64,000 bases of DNA from JAICYJ01 sp035695105 (GCA_035695105.1 DASSEV010000004.1:68846-132845), one strand, 5' to 3'; shown: positions 16,538 to 25,654, numbered from the stretch's first letter. Notes: generated by a model from the sequence alone, not told the origin. Numbers and translations are program-made.

Positions 16538-18352
16538 CTGAGCCAGCGCATCGAGGACTACGCGCTGATCGGTGACCTGCAGACGGCGGCGCTCGTCGGG
16601 CGGGACGCCTCGATCGACTGGTGCTGCTTCCCCCGCTTCGACTCGGGTGCGTGCTTCGCGCGACTGCTGGGCGACGAGAAGCACGGGCGCTGGCTGCTCG
16701 CCCCGCGCAGCGGCATCACCGCCTCACAGCGGCGCTACCGGCACGACACGCTGATCCTGGAATCGGTCTACGAGTGCGCCGAGGGCCGCGTCCGCGCTAT
16801 CGACTTCATGCCGCCGCGGGGCGAGGATCCGGACATCGTCCGCATCGTCGAGGGGCTGGACGGCGAGGTGCCGATGCGCTCCGAGCTGGTGATCCGGTTC
16901 GACTACGGCAGCATCGTCCCCTGGGTGCGCCGCGTCGACCACGCCCGCATCGCGACGGCCGGGCCGGATGCCCTCTGCTTCCGCACGAACGCGCCGGTCC
17001 GCGGCGAGGACATGCGCACCGTGTCGTCGTTCACCCTCAAGCCCGGAGACCGCGTGCCGTTCGTGCTGACCTGGTTTCCGTCGCACAAGCCGCTGCCGGA
17101 CGAGATCGACCCCGAGCAGGCGCTCGAGGACGCGGAGAGCTACTGGCTGGACTGGGCGCGGATGTGCGACCACGCCGGCGACTACCACGACGAGGTGCAC
17201 CAGTCGCTACTCGTGCTGAAGTCGCTCACCTACGCACCGACGGGCGGCATCGTCGCCGCGCCCACCACCTCCCTGCCGGAGGCCCTCGGCGGCGAGCGCA
17301 ACTGGGACTACCGGTTCTGCTGGCTGCGCGATGCCACCCTGACGCTGCGCGCCATGCTGGAGGCCGGGTACAGCGAGGAGGCCCAGGCATGGCGGTCGTG
17401 GCTGCTGCGGGCGATCGCCGGCGACCCGGCCGACCTCCAGATCATGTATGGCCTCGGCGGCGAGCGGCGGCTGGACGAGCGGGAGATCGAGTGGCTGCCC
17501 GGCTATGAGGGCTCGCGGCCGGTGCGGGTGGGCAACGCGGCCTCCACGCAGCTGCAGCTGGACGTCTACGGCGAGCTGATGGATGCGGCCTACCAGACGC
17601 TGGTGCACGGCGCACGCGCCGACGCCGCGGCATGGTCGGTGCTGCGGGTGCTGCTCGGCTGGCTGGAGGACGGCTGGCGCCAGCCGGACGCCGGGCTGTG
17701 GGAGGTGCGGGGGCCGGCGCGGCACTTCACCCACTCGAAAGTGATGTGCTGGGTGGCGTTCGACCGCGCCGTGCGCTTCTGCGAGGAGTTCGGCCGCGAT
17801 GGGCCGGTCGAGCGATGGCGCAGCATACGCGACGAGATCCATGCGCAGGTGCTCGACCGCGCCTGGAACGACGAGAAGCGGGCGTTCGCCCAGTCCTACG
17901 ACTCGGACGCGCTGGACGCCAGCGTGCTGCTGATGCCGGCCGTGGGCTTCATCGAGGCCGACGACACGCGGATGGTCTCGACGGTCGACGCCGTGCGGCG
18001 GGAGCTCGGCCGCGACGGGCTGCTCCTGCGGTACGTGCCCCAGCAGAGCGGAGAGGTGGACGGCCTCCGCTCCGAGGAGGGCGTCTTCCTGCCGTGCTCG
18101 TTCTGGCTGGTCGATGCGCTGGCCGCGCAAGGCAGGCGCGCCGAGGCCCGGGAGCTGTTCGAGCGGCTGCTCGACCTGCGAAACGACGTCGGCCTGCTGT
18201 CGGAGGAGTATGACCCGCTCACGGGGCGTCAGCTCGGCAACACCCCGCAGGCCTTCACGCACCTGGCGCTCGTCAACAGCGCGATCGTGCTCGGCCGCGG
18301 GCGCCACCTGCGCGACGGCCCGGCGCGGCGGGCCGCGTCGGCGGGCGGGTGA
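16538..18352 (+). CDS. Glycoside hydrolase family 15 (glucoamylase/trehalase-like)
   Basis: About 604 residues. An N-terminal beta domain begins QRIEDYALIGDLQTAALVGR and includes IDWCCFPRFDSGACFARLLG. The (alpha/alpha)6 catalytic domain has NWDYRFCWLRDATLTLRAM, then EIEWLPGYEGSRPVRVGN, which carries the proton-donor glutamate, and RSEEGVFLPCSFWLVDAL with the base glutamate. Likely substrates are trehalose or short alpha-glucans; no signal peptide is seen. The start is uncertain. No ATG, GTG or TTG sits near the conserved N-terminus in this frame. A CTG at 16538 lies 8 bases after a strong GGAGGAG and is my choice; the frame is open back to an ATG at 16442. Confidence 0.82.
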   Translation: MSQRIEDYALIGDLQTAALVGRDASIDWCCFPRFDSGACFARLLGDEKHGRWLLAPRSGITASQRRYRHDTLILESVYECAEGRVRAIDFMPPRGEDPDIVRIVEGLDGEVPMRSELVIRFDYGSIVPWVRRVDHARIATAGPDALCFRTNAPVRGEDMRTVSSFTLKPGDRVPFVLTWFPSHKPLPDEIDPEQALEDAESYWLDWARMCDHAGDYHDEVHQSLLVLKSLTYAPTGGIVAAPTTSLPEALGGERNWDYRFCWLRDATLTLRAMLEAGYSEEAQAWRSWLLRAIAGDPADLQIMYGLGGERRLDEREIEWLPGYEGSRPVRVGNAASTQLQLDVYGELMDAAYQTLVHGARADAAAWSVLRVLLGWLEDGWRQPDAGLWEVRGPARHFTHSKVMCWVAFDRAVRFCEEFGRDGPVERWRSIRDEIHAQVLDRAWNDEKRAFAQSYDSDALDASVLLMPAVGFIEADDTRMVSTVDAVRRELGRDGLLLRYVPQQSGEVDGLRSEEGVFLPCSFWLVDALAAQGRRAEARELFERLLDLRNDVGLLSEEYDPLTGRQLGNTPQAFTHLALVNSAIVLGRGRHLRDGPARRAASAGG

Positions 18353-19608
18353 GCCCGCGCTCGGCGATCGTGGCCGGCGCCGGGCTGGCCGGGCTCACCG
18401 CGGCCCGCGACCTGGCCGAGCAGGGCGTCGCCGTGACGGTGCTCGAGGCCCGTGACCGCGTCGGCGGCCGCGCGTTCAGCGACCGGCTGGGCGGACGGGT
18501 GGTCGAGCTGGGCGGCTCGTGGTTCACGCCGGAGCAGGAGCGGGTGCGGGCCGAGCTCGAGCGCTACGAGATCGGGGTGCGCGACTACGAGCCGGTGCGC
18601 ACGGCTCGCTGGTTGACGGCGGGCGAGCTGCGCCGGGGGGCGCCGGTGCCCTGGGACGAGCTGGGGGCGCTCGAGGCGGCGCTGCGGCAGGTGGCCGCCG
18701 ACGCCGACCGTGTGGCCGCCGGCGACAGCGAGCTGGCATCGCGGTCCGCCGCGGCATACGTCGACGCTCTGCATCCGAGCGCGGCGCTGCGCGACTTCCT
18801 GCTCGGCTGGTGGCAGCTGATGGGTGGCGCGCCGCCGGAGCGCGGCGCAATCGGCGATGCGCTGCACTCCGTCCACGACCATGGCGGCCTGACCGGGCTG
18901 GTCACGTGCCTCGCGCACGGGCCCGTGGCCGGATGGTCGGCGCTGGCGGAGGCGATGGCGGGCGCGCCGGGCGTCGACCTGCGGCTGGCGCATCGCCTGG
19001 CTGCGGTCGAGCACGGCGGCGACCGGGTCGTGTGCGAGACCGATGCCGGGCGGTTCGAGGCCGATGCGCTGGTAGTGGCCCTGCCCCTCAACTGCCTGCC
19101 GGACGTGCGCTTCTCGCCAGCGCTGCCGCCCTCGGTGCGGGAGGCGGCCGGGTCGAACGCCGGAGCGGCGGTGAAGGTCGTGATGCGTGTCCGCGGCGTG
19201 GATGGGCACGGCATCGCGGTGGGGATCGGGCCGGGATTGAACTGGCTGTATGCCGACGCCGAGCAGGACGGCGAGGTGATCGTCACCGGCTTCGGCTGGC
19301 AGGAGGCCTCGTTCGATGCGGCCGACCGGGGGCATGTCGAGCGGGCGCTGCACGCCTTCCATCCCGGGGCCGAGCTGATCGCCTGGCGGCACCACGACTG
19401 GATCGGCGACCCGGCCTCCCGCGGTACCTGGCTGACCGCACCGGCTGGGCGGCCCGGCATCGTCGAACCCGACCGCTTCGGGCCGGTCGGGCGGCTGTGC
19501 TTCGCCGGGTCGGACGTGGCGGCGAGCCACGCGGGCTGGTTCGAGGGGGCCGTGCTGAGCGGCGCCGAGGCCGCCCGGTACGTGGCCGGTTTCAGGCCGG
19601 CGGGCTGA
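18349..19608 (+). CDS. Flavin-containing amine oxidoreductase
   Basis: 419 residues. The FAD dinucleotide fold is AIVAGAGLAGLTAARDLAEQ and continues to the GGR motif in LEARDRVGGRAFSD. The C-terminal FAD contact is RLCFAGSDVAASHAGWFEGA, a variant of the monoamine-oxidase GE(H/A)T..GxxxGA end. It should oxidise an amine or related substrate with O2 or another acceptor. The GTG start at 18349 overlaps the TGA of the GH15 gene, so the two are probably translated together, although their chemistry has no obvious link. The substrate is unknown. Confidence 0.82.
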   Translation: MSPRSAIVAGAGLAGLTAARDLAEQGVAVTVLEARDRVGGRAFSDRLGGRVVELGGSWFTPEQERVRAELERYEIGVRDYEPVRTARWLTAGELRRGAPVPWDELGALEAALRQVAADADRVAAGDSELASRSAAAYVDALHPSAALRDFLLGWWQLMGGAPPERGAIGDALHSVHDHGGLTGLVTCLAHGPVAGWSALAEAMAGAPGVDLRLAHRLAAVEHGGDRVVCETDAGRFEADALVVALPLNCLPDVRFSPALPPSVREAAGSNAGAAVKVVMRVRGVDGHGIAVGIGPGLNWLYADAEQDGEVIVTGFGWQEASFDAADRGHVERALHAFHPGAELIAWRHHDWIGDPASRGTWLTAPAGRPGIVEPDRFGPVGRLCFAGSDVAASHAGWFEGAVLSGAEAARYVAGFRPAG

Positions 19609-19652
19609 ACGAGGCGCCGACTGCTCCAGCTCGCGCCGCAGGAAGGATCGGC

Positions 19653-20678
19653 TCAGGATCGCAGCTGCGGGACGACCCGCTCGCCGAAGATGCGCAGCAC
19701 CTTCAGTTGGCGGTCGTACGGCATGCCGGGCCAGTAGAGCTGGGCGATGTAGTGCAGGTCGTCGCCGGCCACGTCGCGGTATGCGCGGATGCCCGCAGCG
19801 ACCTCGTCCGGCGTCCCGCACACCATCGTCCGGCGCAGCTCGAGCTCCTGGTCGGGTGTGGGAGGCGGCGGCCCGGCCACCGGCGCGGTCCGGCCAAAGG
19901 CCTCCTCCATGTCGACGTACTTCCAGTCGAGGTAGTGGACGTGGTCGCGGACGATCTCCCAGGCATCGCCATCCTCCCAGGCCAGCGTCGGCTGGTAGAT
20001 GCTCGGCTCGAACGGCACGCCGGCGCGGTCGCTGCGGGATCGCTCGTCGAGCGCCCAGCCCAGGTGCTCCGCGAAGTCGTCCGGGAGGGCAACGCCGTCC
20101 ATGTAGCCGTCGGCGATACGGCCGGCGCGGCGCACGGCACGCTCGGCCCCGGCGCCGATCCAGATCGGAGGGCCACCGGCGCGGTAGGGCTTGGGCCAGA
20201 CGGCGACGCCCGGGTACGGCGTGCGGCTCGTGCCGGTGACGAGCCCGTCGCCCCAGGCCTGCCTGCAGATCTCGATCGCGTCCAGCATCCGGGCGCGGCG
20301 GTCGGAGAGCGGGATGTGCAGGCCCTCGAACTCCTCTCGGCGCCAGCCGAGGCCGAGCCCGAGCACGAACCGGCCACGGGAGATCAGGTCGACGGTGGCC
20401 GCGTCCTCGGCCAGGCGCACGGGATCGTGGAGCGGCGCCAGGAGCAGGCCGGTGCCGATCTCGATCCGCTCGGTGCGAGCGGCGATGGCGGCCGAGAGCG
20501 GGAGCAGCGACGGCATGTAGCCGTCGTCGACGAAGTGGTGCTCCGTCGTCCACACCGAGTCGAACCCGAGCCGTTCCGCCTCCACGGACAGCTCGATAGC
20601 CTGCTCGTAGAGGTCGGCGTCCGTGCGCTCGTCGCCCGGGACGCGTTGGCAGGTGATGAGGCCGAGGCCGATCTTCAT
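19653..20678 (-). CDS. LLM-class flavin/F420-dependent oxidoreductase
   Basis: 341 residues with a luciferase-like TIM barrel. It starts MKIGLGLITCQR, and shows AERLGFDSVWTTEHHFVDDG (the WTxEHH motif), TGLLLAPLHDPVRLAEDAAT and GRFVLGLGLGWRREEFE. In Actinomycetota many such proteins use F420; others use FMN with a reductase partner. No partner gene is adjacent. It is a single-gene unit, with the next gene (PhzF) on the same strand 23 bases upstream. The substrate cannot be inferred. Confidence 0.82.
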   Translation of the reverse strand: MKIGLGLITCQRVPGDERTDADLYEQAIELSVEAERLGFDSVWTTEHHFVDDGYMPSLLPLSAAIAARTERIEIGTGLLLAPLHDPVRLAEDAATVDLISRGRFVLGLGLGWRREEFEGLHIPLSDRRARMLDAIEICRQAWGDGLVTGTSRTPYPGVAVWPKPYRAGGPPIWIGAGAERAVRRAGRIADGYMDGVALPDDFAEHLGWALDERSRSDRAGVPFEPSIYQPTLAWEDGDAWEIVRDHVHYLDWKYVDMEEAFGRTAPVAGPPPPTPDQELELRRTMVCGTPDEVAAGIRAYRDVAGDDLHYIAQLYWPGMPYDRQLKVLRIFGERVVPQLRS

Positions 20679-20700
20679 GCGCGGCAGCGTACCCTGCCCG

Positions 20701-21549
20701 TCAAGGCGCCGTCCCGCCGGGCAACGTGAAGCGGCCCTCGGCCACGATCACGGCGCCGCCGCGGACGCGGACGGCGGTGAAGCCCTCGGCTGACCCCTCC
20801 GCGACGGCGTAGAGCGTGCTCGGCCGGCCCACCGAGGCGCCCTGCGAGATCGTGATCTCCGTGCCCGATTCGACCACGCCGTGCCGCAGCAGGTGACAGG
20901 CGAGCGGTCCGGCGGCCGATCCCGTGGCCGGATCCTCGGGGACGCCGTCCGCCGGTGCGAACATGCGGGTCGTGTAGGTGCTCCCGGAGCCGGCGAAGAC
21001 GTTGAAGCCGCTGCCGAACGCGTCGGGCAGCTCCACCAGTGCGTTCAGATCAGGCCGGAGCGCCGCGAGCTGCTCGACCGAGTCGACCCTGACGTAGACG
21101 TGCGGCATCCCGTTGTCGTACCGGTCAACCGGCAGCGCGGAGCGCTCGACCCCCAGCGCGGCGAGCAGCTGCTCCGTGTGCCGGTACGGCTCGACGCTGG
21201 GGAGCGGCTGCTCCATGGTGCCGCCGCCGTCGTAGAGCCGAACGCGAACAGGAGCGCGCCGCGTCTCCAGCACCAGCTCGTCGATCCCCCGCTCTGCGCC
21301 CAGCACGGTCGCCGTGCCGAGCACCGGGTGGCCCGCGAACGAGATCTCCTGCATGGGCACGAAGATCCGCATGCGCGCCGTGTGCGCCGGATCCGTCGGT
21401 GGATACACGAACACGGTCTCGGAGAAGTTGATCTCCCGGGCGAGCGGCTGCAGCAGCTGCTCGGGGATCGACGCCGCGTCGGGGAACACGGCCAGCTGGT
21501 TGCCGGCCAAGGGCCGGTCGGTGAAGACGTCGCAGATGACGAAGCGCAT
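20701..21549 (-). CDS. PhzF family isomerase-like protein
   Basis: 282 residues. The N-terminus FVICDVFTDRPLAGNQLAVF is the PhzF hallmark. INFSETVFVYPP carries the general-base glutamate and EDPATGSAAGPLACHLLRHG is the second conserved motif. The fold is that of diaminopimelate epimerase. PhzF in phenazine producers isomerises DHHA, but most homologues have unknown substrates and no phenazine genes are present here. The ATG at 21549 is chosen because the longer frame upstream has no family similarity. Confidence 0.85.
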   Translation of the reverse strand: MRFVICDVFTDRPLAGNQLAVFPDAASIPEQLLQPLAREINFSETVFVYPPTDPAHTARMRIFVPMQEISFAGHPVLGTATVLGAERGIDELVLETRRAPVRVRLYDGGGTMEQPLPSVEPYRHTEQLLAALGVERSALPVDRYDNGMPHVYVRVDSVEQLAALRPDLNALVELPDAFGSGFNVFAGSGSTYTTRMFAPADGVPEDPATGSAAGPLACHLLRHGVVESGTEITISQGASVGRPSTLYAVAEGSAEGFTAVRVRGGAVIVAEGRFTLPGGTAP

Positions 21550-21637
21550 GGCGGGCGACTCTAGCGGGCGAGCGTGCGCCCACAGCGGGCCGATGCGGCC
21601 GCTTTGTGCCAGGCCCGCCATCCCGTATGCTGCTGCG

Positions 21638-22501
21638 ATGCCGCTGCATCGCCTGGTCGACGAGCTGCCGCCGCTCCAGGAGCCGGTGCTGATCGCGTCC
21701 TTCGACGGCTGGGTCGATGCGGCCGAAGCGGCGTCGAGCGCCGTCGGGCTGCTCGCCGCCGAGGCGACGCTGATTGCCACATTCGACCCGGACGCCATCT
21801 TCGACTACCGCTCGCGGCGTCCGGTGCTGGACGTGATCGACGGACGCCTCTCCGCCCTGCACTGGCCGGAGTTCGCAATCCGCCACACCTCGATGGGCGA
21901 TCGCGACCTGCTCGTGTTCACCGGCGCAGAGCCCGACCTGCGGTGGCGCGAGCTGGCCGACGACGTCGCCGGACTGTGCACGGCGCTGGGAGTGGCGCAG
22001 TGGATCAGCATCGGCTCGGTGCCCGGCGCCGTGGCCCACACCATGCCGGTGCCAGTGATGACGACGGCCTCCGAGGACGACCTGCTCGCCGCTGGCACCG
22101 CCCGCGGCCCGGCGGGCCTGCTGCGCGTGCCGTCGGCCGTGCTCTCGGCGCTCGAGATGGCGGTCTCGGCGGCCGGGATCCCGTCGGTCGGTTTCTTCGC
22201 CCAGGTCCCGCCTTACGCCAGCATCGGCTACGCCGCAGCGAGCATCGCCCTGCTCGAGCGCGTCGCCGGCCACCTCGAGATCGACATCCCGATGGAGGGG
22301 CTGCGCGAAGAGGAGCGGGAGCAGTTCGCGCGCTACGACGCCGCCGTCCGGTCGGACGCCATGCTGAAGCAGACCGTCGAGCAGCTCGAGAGCGTCGCCG
22401 GCGACATCGACGAGGAGCGCCTGCCCTCGGGCGACGACCTCGCGCGCGAGATCGAGCGGTTCCTGCGCGGCCGGGCCGAGACCGGCGAGGCGGACGGCTG
22501 A
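21638..22501 (+). CDS. PAC2 family protein
   Basis: 287 residues. It shows LIASFDGWVDAAEAASSAVG, then DPDAIFDYRSRRPVLDVIDG, SIGSVPGAVAHTMPVPVMTT and GYAAASIALLERVAGHLEID. This pattern is the actinobacterial PAC2 (proteasome assembly chaperone 2-like) domain; a bacterial assembly role has not been established to my knowledge. The C-terminal 50 residues are highly charged and helical. The gene is 2 bases from the nitroreductase gene and likely co-transcribed with it. Confidence 0.82.
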   Translation: MPLHRLVDELPPLQEPVLIASFDGWVDAAEAASSAVGLLAAEATLIATFDPDAIFDYRSRRPVLDVIDGRLSALHWPEFAIRHTSMGDRDLLVFTGAEPDLRWRELADDVAGLCTALGVAQWISIGSVPGAVAHTMPVPVMTTASEDDLLAAGTARGPAGLLRVPSAVLSALEMAVSAAGIPSVGFFAQVPPYASIGYAAASIALLERVAGHLEIDIPMEGLREEEREQFARYDAAVRSDAMLKQTVEQLESVAGDIDEERLPSGDDLAREIERFLRGRAETGEADG

Positions 22502-22503
22502 CC

Positions 22504-23127
22504 GTGCTCGACCTGACCCCTGAACAGCTCCTGACCACCACCCGGTCGGTGCGCCGCAGGCTCGACCTCGACCGGCCGGTGGACGACGCCACGATCACGC
22601 GCTGCCTCGAGATCGCCGTGCAGGCCCCGACCTCGGTCAACATGCAGCACTGGCACTTCGTCGTGGTGACCGATCCCGAGCTGCGTGCCGGCGTCGCCTC
22701 GTGGTACCGGCGGGCATGGGAGGACTACGCCTCCGGGCCGCTCGACGAGGACCCGAGCAAGCCCGAGCCCGCGGGCGCCGCCTCTTCGCGGCACCTCGCG
22801 CGGGTGCTCGACCGCGTGCCGGTGCTCCTGATCCCGTGCGTCGAGGGCCGGCCGGAGGGGCAGCCGCCGGGCGAGCTGGCCGCGCTCTACGGGTCGATCC
22901 TGCAGGCCGCCTGGAGCTTCCAGCTCGCCGCCCGGCTGCATGGGCTCGGCACCGTGTTCACGACCTACCACCTCGACTACGAACGCGAGGTGGCCGGCGT
23001 GCTCGGGATTCCGGCGGATCGCGTCACCCAGGTCGGCCTGATCCCGGTGGCGCACACGACGGGCACCGACTTCAAGCCGGCGCGGCGCAAGCCGCTGTCG
23101 GAGGTCGTGCACCGCAACCGCTGGTGA
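22504..23127 (+). CDS. Nitroreductase family protein
   Basis: 207 residues. RSVRRRLDLDRPVDDATITR and QAPTSVNMQHWHFVVVTD are the FMN-binding N-terminal motifs of the nitroreductase fold (R-S-x-R and the APS-N-Q-x-W-F-type loop). HGLGTVFTTYHLDYEREVAG and ILGIPADRVTQVGLIPVAHT-type segments follow at the C-terminus. Such proteins are dimeric FMN or F420 oxidoreductases. The GTG at 22504 lies directly after the PAC2 stop. The substrate is unknown. Confidence 0.82.
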   Translation: MLDLTPEQLLTTTRSVRRRLDLDRPVDDATITRCLEIAVQAPTSVNMQHWHFVVVTDPELRAGVASWYRRAWEDYASGPLDEDPSKPEPAGAASSRHLARVLDRVPVLLIPCVEGRPEGQPPGELAALYGSILQAAWSFQLAARLHGLGTVFTTYHLDYEREVAGVLGIPADRVTQVGLIPVAHTTGTDFKPARRKPLSEVVHRNRW

Positions 23128-23190
23128 GGGCTTGTGCCGATCGCTACGAAAAGGCGTAGGATCGGCGGACATCGATCGAGGGAGGGTCAC

Positions 23191-23565
23191 ATGTCCGCCA
23201 CCGAGACACGGCTCGTCGTACGGAGCTTGGACAGCCCCGACGAGACCCGGCCGTTCGCGGCACACGGCTCGATGGACGTGGTGCAGCTCGGCGACACCAC
23301 GGCCGGGAAGGGAACCTTCGAGCCGGGCTGGCGCTGGTCGCAGGACGTGAAGCCGATCGCCGGCACGGATTCGTGCCAGGCCCACCACACGCTCTACATC
23401 CTGTCCGGCCGGATGCACATCGTGATGGACGACGGCTCCGAGGCGGATCTCGGCCCCGGTGACGCCGCCGTAATCGCAGCTGGCCACGACGCGTGGACCG
23501 TGGGTGACGAGGCCTGCGTCGCCGTGGACTTCACCGGCGTCGCCCGGTACGCGAAGCCCGCCTGA
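23191..23565 (+). CDS. Cupin-domain protein
   Basis: 124 residues forming a single small beta barrel. SCQAHHTLYILSGRMHIVMD is cupin motif 1 and LGPGDAAVIAAGHDAWTVGD is motif 2, with histidines suited to metal binding. A purine-rich GGGAGGG precedes the ATG by 4 bases and supports this start. Small cupins of this kind bind metals or small ligands; catalysis cannot be claimed. It is plus-strand and convergent with the ferric-reductase-like gene, only 3 bases away. Confidence 0.82.
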   Translation: MSATETRLVVRSLDSPDETRPFAAHGSMDVVQLGDTTAGKGTFEPGWRWSQDVKPIAGTDSCQAHHTLYILSGRMHIVMDDGSEADLGPGDAAVIAAGHDAWTVGDEACVAVDFTGVARYAKPA

Positions 23566-23568
23566 CGC

Positions 23569-24546
23569 TCAGGCGTGCGCCGCGAGGCGCCCGACGACCG
23601 CGCCGCTCGTGCCTGGCCGCCAGGAGGCCTTGACCACCCGGCGGCTGGGCCCGCGGCCGCAGACTCCGGTGAACCCGTATGACTGCACGCTCGTCACCTT
23701 CCCGGCGCAGATCGTGCCGCTCGGGAGGTACTCGAGCTGGAAGGTCGTCGACTGCAACCCCGCCTGACCGACCAGCAGGTCGGCGCGCACGAGCACGTTC
23801 TGCGCCCCGTGGCCGACGCCGGTCATCGAGACCAGCCCCACCGTCGAGCCGGCCTGCTGGATGATCCTGCCGCGCAGCGAGTCCTGGAACGTGGCCGCGT
23901 TCCACGGCCGTCGGTGCACGCCCAGCGGCCCCATCGCGAGCACGACCAGGCCGGCGGCGACCGCCAGCAGCACGGTCGCCGTGCGGCCGGCCGAGACGGT
24001 CACGCCGCGTCTGGTCGCGACCCGCCACACGGTCAGCCCTCCGACGAGCACCACCGACACGGCATACACGGCCAGCATCCAGGGGGCGTTGCGGTCAGTC
24101 CCCACCCCGACCCCGTGCAGGGTCGCCGCGCCCCAGACCGCGAAGTTCGCGTAGTGCATCGCGCGCCAGCGGCGAACGCCGATCCGGTCGCGGTACCGGT
24201 TGGTGATCGCCAGCGCCAGCAGCAGCTCCGCGGCGACGATGCCGAGCGCCGTCCACACGGGCCGGTAGCCCGAGGCGAGCGGCACGGCCAGCTGCGTGAT
24301 CGTGAACGGAAGGAAGCTGTCGATCGCGATCGTCGCGACGTGCAGCGCGATGAATGTGCCGACCAGGATCCCGCCCATCCGGTGGACGTCCTCCACGGCG
24401 AACATCGGCCAGCGCCGCCATCGCCTGCCCGGCGCGCGGCTCGACAGCGCGAGGCCGAGCGACACGACCGCCGTCAGCAGGATGTAGGCAGCGATGCCGG
24501 CCGCGCGGGCGGCATACCAGTCGACGGGGTTGGACGTCAGGTGCAC
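23569..24546 (-). CDS. Ferric-reductase-like heme membrane protein
   Basis: 325 residues. About six to seven helices are visible, including RAAGIAAYILLTAVVSLGLA, GGILVGTFIALHVATIAIDS and FAVWGAATLHGVGVGTD. Paired histidines in neighbouring helices fit a b-type heme protein of the ferric-reductase-like membrane domain. The C-terminal 100 residues form a soluble, probably extracytoplasmic domain with ICAGKVTSVQSYGFTGVCG. The GTG at 24546 overlaps the ApbE gene by 10 bases. With ApbE (a flavin transferase) next door, electron transfer to a flavinylated partner outside the membrane is plausible. Confidence 0.75.
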   Translation of the reverse strand: MHLTSNPVDWYAARAAGIAAYILLTAVVSLGLALSSRAPGRRWRRWPMFAVEDVHRMGGILVGTFIALHVATIAIDSFLPFTITQLAVPLASGYRPVWTALGIVAAELLLALAITNRYRDRIGVRRWRAMHYANFAVWGAATLHGVGVGTDRNAPWMLAVYAVSVVLVGGLTVWRVATRRGVTVSAGRTATVLLAVAAGLVVLAMGPLGVHRRPWNAATFQDSLRGRIIQQAGSTVGLVSMTGVGHGAQNVLVRADLLVGQAGLQSTTFQLEYLPSGTICAGKVTSVQSYGFTGVCGRGPSRRVVKASWRPGTSGAVVGRLAAHA

Positions 24547-25385
24547 GCCGCCTCCGGCTCCTGCACGGCCGCGGCCCACGCCAGGTTGACGGCGATGCGC
24601 CCCTCCCCCGCGACGAACCGTCCGGGGATCCCCCGCTCGTCCAGCCACGCGGGCCCGGACTCTCCGAGCAGGAGCGCCGCCTTCGCAGCCACGTCGGCGT
24701 CGACGCAGGTCGCGCCGCACGCAGTCACCTGCTCCCACGCCGATCGCGAGGGCCGGCCTGTGGCCGGATCGATCAGGTGGTGCCGCCCGTCCGACCAGGT
24801 GCGCCGTGTCCGGCCGCTGGTGGCGATGCCGCCGGCGGCGAGGTGCACATGGCCCCCGCCGGGGAGGGCCACGCCCACGCCGCCGCTGGTCGCCATGTCA
24901 CCGCCCGCGCTCACCCACCCGCCGCCCCGGAGCAGCGCGAGCGCCTCGTCGACGGTTGCCGACTTGACCACGCCGTTCAGATCGAGCGCCGTTCCCGGCG
25001 GCACCGTGAGCAGACGGCCGCACAGCGAGATGTCCGACCTGCGTGGTGCCGCTGCCGGCGACGAGGGCATGCCCTGCGCGAGCAGCCGGAAGTCCCGGTC
25101 ATACCCGGCGGCGATCAGCGCCGCACCGATCGTGGGATCGACCAGGCCCTGCGTCTGCTCCGCGGCCCACAGCGAGAGCCGCACCATCGCGGCGAAGTCC
25201 TCCGAGACCACGACCGGCCGGCCCGCCCGGCGGTTCACACGCTGGAGCTCGCTCCGCTCCGAGAAGCGGCTGAACCTCCGCTCCCGCTCGCGAAACAGCT
25301 CCCGGACGGCTGCGAGCTCATCCTCGTCCGCGCCCGCGACGAGCACCTCGCATCCCATTGCAGGAAACCGCTGGATCTCGCTCAT
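24537..25385 (-). CDS. apbE: FAD:protein FMN transferase (ApbE-like)
   Basis: 282 residues. It shows PAMGCEVLVAG, FSRFSERSELQRVNRRAG, LVDPTIGAALIAAGYDRDF, ALDLNGVVKSATVDEAL and the late DADVAAKAALLLGESGPAWL, all in ApbE order. ApbE proteins attach FMN covalently to Thr or Ser of target proteins using FAD and magnesium. No lipoprotein signal is seen at the N-terminus, so it may act in the cytoplasm or be reached by another route. Flanked by a small membrane protein (ATGA overlap) and a ferric-reductase-like protein, it probably serves that system. No canonical FMN-binding target domain is encoded alongside. Confidence 0.83.
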   Translation of the reverse strand: MSEIQRFPAMGCEVLVAGADEDELAAVRELFRERERRFSRFSERSELQRVNRRAGRPVVVSEDFAAMVRLSLWAAEQTQGLVDPTIGAALIAAGYDRDFRLLAQGMPSSPAAAPRRSDISLCGRLLTVPPGTALDLNGVVKSATVDEALALLRGGGWVSAGGDMATSGGVGVALPGGGHVHLAAGGIATSGRTRRTWSDGRHHLIDPATGRPSRSAWEQVTACGATCVDADVAAKAALLLGESGPAWLDERGIPGRFVAGEGRIAVNLAWAAAVQEPEAACT

Positions 25386-25654
25386 GACTGGCTGGTCGAC
25401 GCCTGCGGCGGTGCCTGCTGCGGCGGTGCGATCTGCCCGGCCGCAAGGGCGTTTCGCTCGACCGTCCGCACGAAGCGGCGCGGCGCGACGAGCGGGCGGA
25501 TTCCCTGCTTGACGTGGCCGCTCGCGGTGCTGCGGGTGAGCAGCAGCCCGGCTCCGAAGACCACGGCGGCGAGCGCGACCATCGCCGTCTTGCCCGCCCG
25601 CGCCCGGCCGCGCGCCTCCGCGACCCGTCCCGCTCCGAGAGAACGCTCTGCCAT
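25382..25654 (-). CDS. Small single-pass membrane protein upstream of apbE
   Basis: 90 residues beginning MAERSLGAGRVAEARGRARA. One helix (AMVALAAVVFGAGLLLTRS) is followed by an extracytoplasmic tail rich in Gln, Ala and Pro (AAGQIAPPQQAPPQASTSQS). The TGA overlaps the apbE ATG as ATGA, so the gene belongs to the same operon. It could be a flavinylation target, an anchor or a maturation partner, but no D(G/S)AT(S/T)-type flavinylation motif is visible. Function unknown. Confidence 0.65.
   Translation of the reverse strand: MAERSLGAGRVAEARGRARAGKTAMVALAAVVFGAGLLLTRSTASGHVKQGIRPLVAPRRFVRTVERNALAAGQIAPPQQAPPQASTSQS

Noticed and set aside
18229..20553. 774-residue minus-strand frame
   Set aside because: Antisense to the amine oxidoreductase and out of frame with the LLM oxidoreductase; composition shadow.
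23134..23190. N-terminal extension of the cupin protein
   Set aside because: The in-frame ATG at 23134 precedes the strong ribosome site that serves the ATG at 23191 and overlaps no conserved residues.
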